This document shows positions 25,827 to 32,832 of a stretch of 64,000 nucleotides of DNA, one piece after another (positions within the stretch are counted from its first letter, which is position 1; the number at the start of each line of letters is the position of its first letter). The notes below the pieces were generated by a model. It did not search any database, was not told the DNA's origin, and was given only the letters and a program-made list of their open reading frames with translations. The stretch lies in contig JAXMHQ010000008.1 of assembly GCA_046346665.1 (NCBI GenBank), positions 65,355-129,354 of the forward strand, read 5' to 3'. The translations under genes and the position numbers were made by a program. This DNA comes from JAXMHQ01 sp046346665. GTDB taxonomy: Bacteria; Verrucomicrobiota; Verrucomicrobiia; Limisphaerales; JAXMHQ01.

Positions 25827-27580
25827 ATCTTCGCTGGTCATTCGAAACCCAAAACCCGGCGCTCGCCGCCCAACTGGCCGCCGATCTCGCCGTCTCCCCG
25901 CTGCTCGCCCAGTGCCTGCTCAACCGCGGGCACCAACAGCCCGACCGCATCCGCGATTTCCTCGAGCCCCGCCTTAAACATCTCGCCGACCCCTTCCTCC
26001 TGCCCAACATGGCCGCCGCCGTCGACCGCCTCTGCCGCGCCCGACAGGAACAGGCCCCGGTAATCATCTTCGGCGACTATGACGTCGACGGCGTCACGTC
26101 CACCGCCCTGCTCACCGAAGTCCTCGGCGCACTCGGCTGGACCACCACCGCCTACCTGCCGCACCGCATCGACGAAGGCTACGGACTCAGCCGCGAAGCC
26201 GCCGAGAATTGCCTCGCAAAATCCGGCTGCCTCGATCCCGCAACCTCGCCGCGCCCCGTCCTGCTCGCCGTCGATTGCGGGTCCACGTCCATCGAATCCA
26301 TCGCCTGGCTCCGCTCGCTCGACATCGACGTGATCGTCCTGGATCATCACCAGATCTCCAACCCCGCCCCGCCGGCACACGCCCTCGTCAACCCTCGGTT
26401 CGGCATGGTCGATCCCGCCGGTTCCGCCGCGTTCACCGAATTGTGCTCCGCCGGACTCGCCTTCAAACTCGCGCACGCCCTCGTCAAACGCGGACGCGAT
26501 ACCGGCCTTCCCCAGGCCGCCACTTTCGACCTCCGCCCACTGCTCGACCTCGTCGCCCTCGCCACCATCGCCGACGTTGTCCCGCTCACCGGCGAAAGCC
26601 GCATCCTCGTCACCGCCGGACTCGAACGCCTCAACCACACCACACGCCCCGGCCTGTCCGCACTCCGCCAGGTCGCCGAATCCCCCGCCGTGCTCGGAGC
26701 CCGCGACGTCGCCTTCCAGCTCGCACCCCGATTGAACGCCGCCGGACGTCTCGAATCCGCCCGCGATTCCCTCGACCTCCTCCTCTGCGGCAACCCGCAG
26801 CAGGCCCTCGATATCGCCCGCCGCCTCGACGCCCGCAATCGCGAGCGCCAAAAAGTCGAACGCGCCATCCTCGACGAAGCCACCCAAACTCTCCGCGCAC
26901 GGTTCAATCCCGAAACCGATTGGGTCATCGTCGAAGGTCGCGTTCCCTGGCACGTCGGCGTCGTTGGCATCGTCGCCTCCCGCATCCTCCAGGAATTCCA
27001 CCGCCCCACCATCATCCTCGGTGGCCCCTCGGATCAGGAAATACACTGGCGCGGATCCGGACGCAGCATCCCGGGTTTCGACCTCGCCCAGGCACTGCAG
27101 GAATGCAACGACCTCCTCGCCCGGCACGGCGGACACGCCATGGCGGCCGGACTCAGCATCCACCCCGATCACGTCGACGCTTTTCGAAAACGCCTCAACG
27201 ATTGCGCGCGGCGCTGCCTGAAACCTTCCGATCTCGTCCCCGCACTGCGCCTCGACGCCGAGGTTTCCCTCGAGGATCTCACCCTCGAACGCCTGCGCGA
27301 ATTGACCCGGCTCCACCCGCTCGGCCAGTCCAATCCCCCCGTGCAACTCGCCGCACGCAATGTCTCGCTCCATAAACCCGCCCAGTTCCTCGGCGCCGAC
27401 CGCCAACACGTCAAACTCTGGCTCACCGACGGCGGTCGCCCCGTCGAAACGGTCTGGTGGGGCGCGGGCAAATTGCCGCTGCCACAGGGCCGCTTCGATA
27501 TCGCCTTCGTTCCGCAAATCAACGATTACAACGGCCGGCAAACCGTTCAATTGAGGCTGCTCGACTGGAAGCCCGCCTGA
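25823..27580 (+). CDS. recJ: Single-stranded-DNA-specific 5'-3' exonuclease RecJ
   Basis: 585 residues with the DHH phosphoesterase core: IIFGDYDVDGVTSTALL (motif I, about residues 75-90), LAVDCGSTS, VIVLDHHQIS (the DHH motif), and the DHHA1 region with GRVPWHVGVVGIVASRI and GSGRS. A C-terminal OB-like domain follows (QLAARNVSLHKP). RecJ trims single-stranded DNA in recombination and mismatch repair. ATG 25823 overlaps the ExoD-like stop. The frame is open for another 1.6 kb upstream, but that stretch is an Arg/Pro-rich out-of-frame translation of the two preceding genes. Confidence 0.95.
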   Translation: MNLRWSFETQNPALAAQLAADLAVSPLLAQCLLNRGHQQPDRIRDFLEPRLKHLADPFLLPNMAAAVDRLCRARQEQAPVIIFGDYDVDGVTSTALLTEVLGALGWTTTAYLPHRIDEGYGLSREAAENCLAKSGCLDPATSPRPVLLAVDCGSTSIESIAWLRSLDIDVIVLDHHQISNPAPPAHALVNPRFGMVDPAGSAAFTELCSAGLAFKLAHALVKRGRDTGLPQAATFDLRPLLDLVALATIADVVPLTGESRILVTAGLERLNHTTRPGLSALRQVAESPAVLGARDVAFQLAPRLNAAGRLESARDSLDLLLCGNPQQALDIARRLDARNRERQKVERAILDEATQTLRARFNPETDWVIVEGRVPWHVGVVGIVASRILQEFHRPTIILGGPSDQEIHWRGSGRSIPGFDLAQALQECNDLLARHGGHAMAAGLSIHPDHVDAFRKRLNDCARRCLKPSDLVPALRLDAEVSLEDLTLERLRELTRLHPLGQSNPPVQLAARNVSLHKPAQFLGADRQHVKLWLTDGGRPVETVWWGAGKLPLPQGRFDIAFVPQINDYNGRQTVQLRLLDWKPA

Positions 27581-27596
27581 GCCCCGCTGCGCCCCA

Positions 27597-29219
27597 ATGT
27601 CCTCACCCGTCCTGGAATTCCTGAACGCCCGCATCGGCCATCCCGGCGGACTCCGCATCGGCCCCGTCAACTGGCGCGTCCATCCCGGCGAACAATGGGC
27701 CATCCTCGGCCCCAATCGCTCCGGAAAATCAATCCTCGCCGCCGCCATCGCCGGAGAAATCCCCGTCCGCCAAGGCGAGTGCATCCCCGGTTGGTCCGAT
27801 CCCGCCGGACTCCGCCCGTTCGCAGCACGGCTGTCGCTCGATTCCCACCGCGCCGTGCTCGCCGGCGAAACCTCCTTCCACCAGTCGCGCTGGCACCACG
27901 GAATCGACGAAGCCCACCGCTCCGTCTCGGATTACCTGTCCCTGGATTCCGTGGAAGCGATCAATCCCTACCAGATCGATTCGCCCCGCTCGCCCAGGTC
28001 CGATTTCCTGCGCCGCCGCCGCGACGCGATCGGCCTGCTGAACTTGCGCCCGCTCTGGTCCCGCAAACTCGGCTTCCTCTCCAACGGCGAAATGCGCCGC
28101 GTCCTGCTCGCCCATACTTTCCTGCGAAATCCGGCCCTGCTCGTCCTCGATGAACCATTCTCCGGCCTCGACACCCGCACGCGCCGGCTGCTGCGACGCG
28201 TGTTGAACGAACTGTGCCGGCGCGGGCAGCAGATCCTCCTCGCCACCAGCCGCCCTGACGAAATCCCGGAGTGCATCACTCACGTGCTCCTTCTGCAAAG
28301 GAACCGAATCGTCGCGCAAGGTCCCCGCCGCCCCCTGCTCCAGCACACGCTTGTCCGCCAACTCCGGACGGACCGCGACGGAGGGTACGGACGCAGCAAA
28401 CCCGGGCGCGCGTCCGCTCTCCTTCTCCCGTCCGTCTTCTCTTCGCTTCGACGCGACGCCATGAATAAGCCGCGCCGAAGTGAAACGAAGGCGGGCGGGC
28501 GAGAAGGCCGGGTTGAGGGCGGGCGTTTTCATCCAGCTAACCCCGTCGAATTCCACAACATCAGCCTGCGCGCCGGCAAACGCTGGCTGCTCCGCGACGT
28601 CAACTGGACCGTCCGCCCCGGCGAACGCTGGTGCCTGCTCGGCCCGAACGGCTCCGGCAAAACCACACTCCTCAGCCTCATCCAGGGCGACAACCCGCTC
28701 GCCTATGGTCTTAACCTCCGCCTGTTCGGACTCAGCCCAGATTCCACCCAGGCCCTCTGGCACGCCCGACAGTTCATCGGATCGCTCTCGCCGGAGTTGC
28801 ACCTCCATTACCCGCCGGACTGGAACTGCCTCGACGTGGTATGCTCCGGCTATTTCGATTCCATCGGCCTCCACCAAGCGTGCTCCAGCCGCCGCCGCGC
28901 CCGCGCCCGCGCCCTGCTCCGCACCGCCGGACTTGCCCGGGCCGAATCCGATCCCCTCGGCAGCCTGCCGCTCGTCGATCAACGCCTCGTCCTTCTCGCC
29001 CGCGCCCTCGTCAAAAAGCCCCGGCTGCTCATCCTCGACGAACCCTGCCAGTCCCTCGACCGCCACCACCGCCAGCGCGTGCTGGGGATCGTCGACCAGT
29101 TCCTCGACCGAACCCCCGCCAGCCTCATCTTCGTCACCCATCACCGCGGCGAAATTCCCCGTGCCGTGAAAAAGATCCTGCAACTCAACCGCGGCATCGC
29201 GAAAATCAGTGATCGGTAA
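27597..29219 (+). CDS. Twin-domain ABC ATPase (ModF/PhrA-like)
   Basis: 540 residues with two ABC ATPase domains and no membrane segment. Domain one has Walker A GPNRSGKS (about residues 41-48), signature FLSNGEMRR and Walker B LLVLDEPFSGLD. Domain two has GPNGSGKT, Walker B LLILDEPCQSLD and the switch His in VTHHRGE, but its signature position reads LGSLPLVDQR, so it is degenerate. A low-complexity, Arg/Gly-rich linker (about residues 255-310) joins them. The layout is that of ModF (PhrA), a molybdate-linked ATPase without an obvious permease; no mod transport genes are near. The final codons (Ile-Ser-Asp-Arg-stop) lie inside a heptamer array. Confidence 0.85.
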   Translation: MSSPVLEFLNARIGHPGGLRIGPVNWRVHPGEQWAILGPNRSGKSILAAAIAGEIPVRQGECIPGWSDPAGLRPFAARLSLDSHRAVLAGETSFHQSRWHHGIDEAHRSVSDYLSLDSVEAINPYQIDSPRSPRSDFLRRRRDAIGLLNLRPLWSRKLGFLSNGEMRRVLLAHTFLRNPALLVLDEPFSGLDTRTRRLLRRVLNELCRRGQQILLATSRPDEIPECITHVLLLQRNRIVAQGPRRPLLQHTLVRQLRTDRDGGYGRSKPGRASALLLPSVFSSLRRDAMNKPRRSETKAGGREGRVEGGRFHPANPVEFHNISLRAGKRWLLRDVNWTVRPGERWCLLGPNGSGKTTLLSLIQGDNPLAYGLNLRLFGLSPDSTQALWHARQFIGSLSPELHLHYPPDWNCLDVVCSGYFDSIGLHQACSSRRRARARALLRTAGLARAESDPLGSLPLVDQRLVLLARALVKKPRLLILDEPCQSLDRHHRQRVLGIVDQFLDRTPASLIFVTHHRGEIPRAVKKILQLNRGIAKISDR

Positions 29220-29342
29220 TCAGTAAACAGTCATCAGTAGCCCCCTCGCATGACGACCGCCACTAGCCACCTGCCACTTGCCACTAGCCACTAGCCACTT
29301 GCCACTAACGACTGATAACTGTTCACTGATAACTGTTCACTG
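29205..29342. repeat. Large inverted complex of degenerate heptamer arrays
   Basis: Three blocks, all with a 7-nt period. 29205-29239 has ATCAGTA-type units, including the last coding bases and TAA stop of the ABC gene. 29261-29309 has seven CACTAGC/CACTTGC units. 29311-29342 has ACTGATA and ACTGTTC alternating, ending in ACTG. Blocks one and three are reverse complements in outline. The sequence resembles the short tandemly repeated (STRR) heptamers described in filamentous cyanobacteria. Confidence 0.85.
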
Positions 29343-29396
29343 CCCACCCCCCTTCATCATTGAACCTTGCCCTACAAACCGGCACTCTCTGACACC

Positions 29397-30080
29397 GTGA
29401 ACACCGCCATCATCGTCGCCGCGGGCAAAGGCACCCGGATGGGTCCCAACGTCGACAAATTGTTCCTGGAAGTTGCGGGTAAACCGGTCGTGGTTCATAC
29501 CTGGCTCCGCTTCGATGCCGTTCCCGAAGTCGATGCGATCGTGCTGGTGGTGCGCGATGGAATGCAGTCCGCCTTTGAAGATCTCGCCCGCCAATGGAAC
29601 CCGCGCAAACCGTGGCAACTCGTCCCCGGCGGCAAGGAACGCCAGGATTCCGTCTGGAACGGCCTCGAAGCCGCCCCCGCCGGCACCGAGGTGGTCGCCA
29701 TCCAGGACGCCGCCCGGCCCTGCACCGACCGCGACTTGATCCGCGACACCCTCGCCTCCGCGCGCGCGCACGGCGCCGCCGTCGCCGCCCAGCCGGTCAC
29801 CGATACCATCAAAGAATCCGCCGATGGCACCGTGGTCGACCGCACCCTGGATCGATCCAAACTCTGGGCGGTCCAGACGCCGCAATGTTTTCAACTCAGC
29901 GTGATCCGCGATGCCCTGTCCGAAGTCCGCCGCCGCGGCGCCCTCGTCACCGACGACACAGCCGCCTGCGAACTCACCGGCCACCCCGTCCGCCTCGTCG
30001 CCAGCCACCGGCCCAACCCCAAAGTCACCCGCCCCGAGGATCTTCCTAACATCGAATTCATGCTGAGGGGAATGAAGTGA
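29397..30080 (+). CDS. ispD: 2-C-methyl-D-erythritol 4-phosphate cytidylyltransferase
   Basis: 227 residues. IspD joins CTP and methylerythritol phosphate in the non-mevalonate isoprenoid pathway. The CTP loop AAGKGTRMG is near residues 8-16; WQLVPGGKERQDSVWNGL, VAIQDAARPC and AVQTPQCF are further family motifs, and a C-terminal PKVTRPEDL is typical. GTG 29397 gives the normal N-terminus; TTG 29367 would add ten residues. The C-terminal codon and TGA stop lie in the first unit of an octamer array. No ispF is fused or adjacent. Confidence 0.95.
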   Translation: MNTAIIVAAGKGTRMGPNVDKLFLEVAGKPVVVHTWLRFDAVPEVDAIVLVVRDGMQSAFEDLARQWNPRKPWQLVPGGKERQDSVWNGLEAAPAGTEVVAIQDAARPCTDRDLIRDTLASARAHGAAVAAQPVTDTIKESADGTVVDRTLDRSKLWAVQTPQCFQLSVIRDALSEVRRRGALVTDDTAACELTGHPVRLVASHRPNPKVTRPEDLPNIEFMLRGMK

Positions 30081-30190
30081 TGGAGCGGCGGAGTATTGTC
30101 AAATCGTTGAGTCTTTAAATGGTGAAAGGGAGCCCGCGCAGAGAAGCCCGTCCTTTTTCCATCACTCCAAAACTCCATCACTCCATCACT
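30076..30190. repeat. Inverted pair of degenerate octamer arrays after ispD
   Basis: The left arm (30076-30099) has units AGTGATGG, AGCGGCGG and AGTATTGT; the right arm (30159-30190) has CCATCACT, CCAAAACT, CCATCACT and CCATCACT. AGTGATGG and CCATCACT are exact complements. The left arm contains the ispD stop. Confidence 0.75.
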
Positions 30191-30270
30191 CCGTTTTTCG
30201 AGGACGACGACGAGTACGAGCACGATCGCGCTGTGCTGAATGTGATGTGAGGCTTCTGGAAAAAAAGAGC

Positions 30271-30337
30271 GTTCGGTGACAGACGCCAAGGAGGTGGCGG
30301 TGGGGAACCGCGCTGAAGAAACGTGCTGCCACCGAAC
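30271..30337 (+). ncRNA. Candidate structured leader upstream of the corrinoid methyltransferase genes
   Basis: GTTCGGTG (30271-30278) pairs with CACCGAAC (30330-30337) to close a 67-nt element. Inside, CGCCA/TGGCG (30284-30299) forms a stem with the loop AGGAGG, and GGT/ACC and GCGC/GTGC can form a second arm. It does not match the cobalamin-riboswitch core that I know, so the class is unassigned. It could equally be a chance fold in GC-rich DNA. Confidence 0.3.
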
Positions 30338-30392
30338 TACCCCATCTTTATCGCAAAGCCACGGCCCATGGCTAACCCTTTTTTGCTATTTC

Positions 30393-30408
30393 TGACGTTT
30401 TTGCGTCA
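30393..30408. promoter_or_regulatory. Palindrome TGACG-N6-CGTCA
   Basis: A short inverted repeat with a T-rich centre, about 100 bp upstream of the corrinoid gene. It has the shape of a dimeric regulator site or a weak hairpin. No regulator is encoded beside it. Confidence 0.3.
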
Positions 30409-30509
30409 CTCAAATAAGTCAGGCGACCCGCGCTTTACTATTGTTACACCTGCTTTTAGCATCTCCTACAGCGGGCCGCTGCGACTGGTCGGCCCCGCCT
30501 CATAAACGC

Positions 30510-31145
30510 ATGCCCGATTGCCAGCCTCTATACGACGCCGTCCTCAGGGGCGACGCGACCACTGCCCGCTCCGCGACAGAACAGGCCCTTGCCGACGGCG
30601 CCAGCCCGCTCTCTCTCGTCCACGATTCCATGATGCCCGCCATGGTCGAGGTCGGACGTCGGTTCGAGTGCAACGACTATTTTGTTCCCGAACTGCTCCT
30701 CGCGGCGCGCGCCATGAAAAGCGCCCTCGAACTCATCCGCCCGCACCTCGCCGCCGCAGGCAATCCTTCCGCCGGCCGCGTCGTCATCGGAACCGTCAAA
30801 GGCGATCTCCATGACATCGGCAAAAACCTCGTCATCGCCATGCTCGAAGGCGCGGGATACGAAATCATCGATCTCGGCATCAATGTCCCCCCCGCCCGGT
30901 TCGTCGCCGCCATCCGCGACAAACAGCCCGCCATCGTCGCCCTGTCCGCCCTCCTCACCACCACGCTCCCGAACATGAAGGCCACCATCGACGCCATCCG
31001 CGAAGCGGGCCTCCGCGACCGGGTCAAAATCCTGATCGGCGGCGCACCCGTCACCCGGCGTTACGCGGAGGAAATTGGAGCCGACGGCTACGCCGAAACC
31101 GCCGTTGGCGCCGTCGGTCTTGCAAAAAACGTGCTTCCTTCCTGA
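30510..31145 (+). CDS. Methyltransferase cognate corrinoid protein
   Basis: 211 residues of the MtbC/MttC/methionine-synthase B12-module type. An N-terminal four-helix cap domain (about residues 1-85) is followed by a Rossmann-like cobalamin domain with the D-x-H-x-x-G motif at D99, H101 and G104 (GDLHDIGKNLV), whose His ligates cobalt. SALLTTTLPNM and LIGGAPVT complete the family pattern. It would carry a methyl group on cobalamin between two methyltransferases. The stop is two bases before the UroD-like gene, so the pair forms an operon. ATG 30510 begins the cap domain; an upstream in-frame ATG at 30441 adds non-conserved residues. Confidence 0.92.
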   Translation: MPDCQPLYDAVLRGDATTARSATEQALADGASPLSLVHDSMMPAMVEVGRRFECNDYFVPELLLAARAMKSALELIRPHLAAAGNPSAGRVVIGTVKGDLHDIGKNLVIAMLEGAGYEIIDLGINVPPARFVAAIRDKQPAIVALSALLTTTLPNMKATIDAIREAGLRDRVKILIGGAPVTRRYAEEIGADGYAETAVGAVGLAKNVLPS

Positions 31146-31147
31146 TT

Positions 31148-32182
31148 ATGACCGACGCCCAATGGACCGGCCTGCTCGCCGTGCTGCGCGGCGAAGTACT
31201 GAACCCGCTGCCGGTGGGATTCATCATCGATTGCCCCTGGCTCCCGGGCTGGCGCGGCATCCGAATCGCCGAGTATCTCTCCAGCGAAACACTCTGGTTC
31301 GAAGCCAACCGCGCCGCCATCGAGACGTTCCCCGATGCCTGGTTCCTTCCCGGGTTCTGGTCCGAATTCGGGATGTGCACCGAACCCTCCGCCTTCGGCA
31401 GCCGCTGCGTGTTTCCGCCCGACGAATTTCCGTTCGCGGATAAAATCATCGATTCGGTGGAGCAAATCGCGGAGCTCAACACCCCCGACCCGCGCACGGA
31501 CGGGCTGCTGCCGTTCATGCTGAACCGGCTCCGCTGGGCGCAGCCGCGCATCGAGGATCTCGGCCATAAAATCCGGTTCTCCGTCTCGCGCGGCCCGCTG
31601 AACGTGGCGACCTTCCTCATGGGCACCACCGAGTTCCTCATGGCCATCAAGACCGACCCGGAACCGTGCCATCGCCTCCTCCGCATCATCACCGATTACC
31701 TCAAATCCTGGCACGCCCTCCAGCGCGAGACGTTCCCCTCCATCGGCGGACTCTTCATGCTCGATGATATCGTCGGGTTCATGGGCGAAGCCGATTTCAT
31801 GGAATTCGGATTTCCCTATTTCAAGGAACTCTACGACGTCGACCTGCCGGTGAAGTTCTTCCACAACGACGCTCCCTGTGCCAAGTCCATCGGCCACTAT
31901 GCCGACATGGGCGTGAACCTCTACAACCCCGGCATCCAGACGTCGCTCACCGAAATGCGGCGCCTCTCGAACAACCGCCTCACCATCCTGGGCAACGTGC
32001 CCCCGCGCGACGTCCTCGCCCAGGGCACCGTCGAGCAGGTCCGGGAAGCCACCCGCAAACTCCTGGCCGAAGCCGGCGATTGCCGTTACACGATTTTCTC
32101 CTGCGGCGGCGGCGTGCCCCCCGGCGTCTCCACCGAAAACCTCCGCGCCCTCATCGACACCGTCCGGACACACCCGCATTGA
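31148..32182 (+). CDS. Uroporphyrinogen-decarboxylase-like corrinoid methyltransferase
   Basis: 344 residues of the UroD/MtaA superfamily. In this context it most likely transfers a methyl group to or from the corrinoid protein encoded just upstream. Possible zinc ligands are H239 and C244 in FFHNDAPC and C319 in FSCGGGVPPG, in the relative order seen in MtaA/MtbA. The family is diverse and the methyl donor (methoxylated aromatic, methylamine, glycine-betaine-like) cannot be read from sequence. There is no reductive activator (RamA-like) or second methyltransferase in the window, so the system is incomplete here. It is not a haem-pathway HemE: it is not close in sequence and sits in a corrinoid operon. 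Confidence 0.85.
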   Translation: MTDAQWTGLLAVLRGEVLNPLPVGFIIDCPWLPGWRGIRIAEYLSSETLWFEANRAAIETFPDAWFLPGFWSEFGMCTEPSAFGSRCVFPPDEFPFADKIIDSVEQIAELNTPDPRTDGLLPFMLNRLRWAQPRIEDLGHKIRFSVSRGPLNVATFLMGTTEFLMAIKTDPEPCHRLLRIITDYLKSWHALQRETFPSIGGLFMLDDIVGFMGEADFMEFGFPYFKELYDVDLPVKFFHNDAPCAKSIGHYADMGVNLYNPGIQTSLTEMRRLSNNRLTILGNVPPRDVLAQGTVEQVREATRKLLAEAGDCRYTIFSCGGGVPPGVSTENLRALIDTVRTHPH

Positions 32183-32222
32183 TCACGAGCGGATAAGCTG
32201 GCGGGAGTCCACACATCCCGGT

Positions 32223-32245
32223 GGGGCGAGACTCCGTCGAGCCCT
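32223..32245. repeat. GGGGCGAGACTCCGTCGAG dispersed element, copy 2
   Basis: Identical over 23 nt to the copy at 35809-35831. It is followed by TGACTCCATCACTCCG, which resembles the CCATCACT octamers at 30159-30190. Confidence 0.85.
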
Positions 32246-32280
32246 GACTCCATCACTCCGCCCATGGGCCAACAAATCTT

Positions 32281-32294
32281 TTGATCTGAATCAA
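32281..32294 (+). promoter_or_regulatory. Perfect FNR/Dnr-type box upstream of the cupin gene
   Basis: TTGAT-CTGA-ATCAA matches the FNR-family consensus (TTGAT-N4-ATCAA) at every position. Its centre is 41.5 bp before the cupin ATG, and a CATATT hexamer at 32317-32322 could be the -10 element. This would place a class II start at or next to the ATG, giving a leaderless mRNA. Confidence 0.65.
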
Positions 32295-32328
32295 TCCGCG
32301 CCTTCTGCGGTTGTGGCATATTCCTGGC

Positions 32329-32670
32329 ATGAGCGAACAACCTTTGATGGAACCAGCAGCCGAAAAAGTCATTTCCCTGGCCGCCGAAACCCAGTTCGTC
32401 CCCAACGGCATCGCCAGCCGCACCCTTCTCCGCACCGGGTCCTGCCGCGTCGTGCTGTTCGGTTTCGCTGAAGGACAGGAACTCTCCGAGCACACTTCAC
32501 CCAGCCGTGCCCTGGTCCAGATCCTCAGCGGCGAATGCGAATTCACCCTCGCCGGCCAATCCCGCCTCCTCAAATCCGGCGATCTCGTCCACATGCCCCC
32601 GCACCTCCCCCACGCCGTCAAAGCCACCCAGCCCTTCTCCATGCTCCTGACACTCATGAAGGAGGCCTGA
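32329..32670 (+). CDS. Small cupin-domain protein
   Basis: 113 residues, single cupin barrel. Cupin motif 1 is seen as GQELSEHTSPSRALVQILSGE, with the first His but only Thr-Ser where the second His usually lies. Motif 2 is GDLVHMPPHLPHAV with its conserved His. Metal binding is therefore likely partial or altered. The function cannot be assigned. The perfect FNR-type box directly upstream suggests induction under low oxygen or nitrosative stress. ATG 32329 fits the domain start and the leaderless promoter reading. Confidence 0.82.
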   Translation: MSEQPLMEPAAEKVISLAAETQFVPNGIASRTLLRTGSCRVVLFGFAEGQELSEHTSPSRALVQILSGECEFTLAGQSRLLKSGDLVHMPPHLPHAVKATQPFSMLLTLMKEA

Positions 32671-32681
32671 ACCGCCCCCCC

Positions 32682-32705
32682 GTAGCCGCAATCGTCAGAT
32701 CGCGG
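32682..32705. repeat. Copy of the GTAGCCGCGAT palindromic repeat
   Basis: GTAGCCGCAATCGTCAGATC followed by GCGG, 12 bp after the cupin stop. Here one stem position is uncompensated (CAATC against GATCG), unlike most other copies. Confidence 0.8.
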
Positions 32706-32832
32706 TCGCTTCTCATTCGTCCTTCTTTTCCAGAGGGATTGTCCCATCCCCAACGTATTACCCCTGAATGAATCGCGGCCGGTCCGCTTGCATTCAATTG
32801 GTTGAGCCCGATGAACCGGCGACGGCTGACGC

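Larger units (their letters stand above)
30081..30509. other. 429-bp spacer between ispD and the corrinoid gene
   Basis: No gene is seen. The first 110 bp are octamer arrays. 30191-30270 shows nothing recognisable. 30271-30337 can fold into a branched RNA and 30393-30408 into a small palindrome. The last 100 bp before ATG 30510 are less GC-rich (TTTACTATTGTTACACC) and may hold the promoter. Confidence 0.7.

Noticed and set aside
25838..27784. 648-residue leftward frame opposite recJ
   Set aside because: Shadow frame with no start context or domains.
29261..29342. CRISPR array
   Set aside because: The repeats are 7-nt back-to-back units without spacers and there are no cas genes in the window.
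30250..30340. Cobalamin riboswitch upstream of the corrinoid gene
   Set aside because: I looked for the B12-box and the conserved core and did not find them. Only generic stem-loops are present, so I list it as unassigned.
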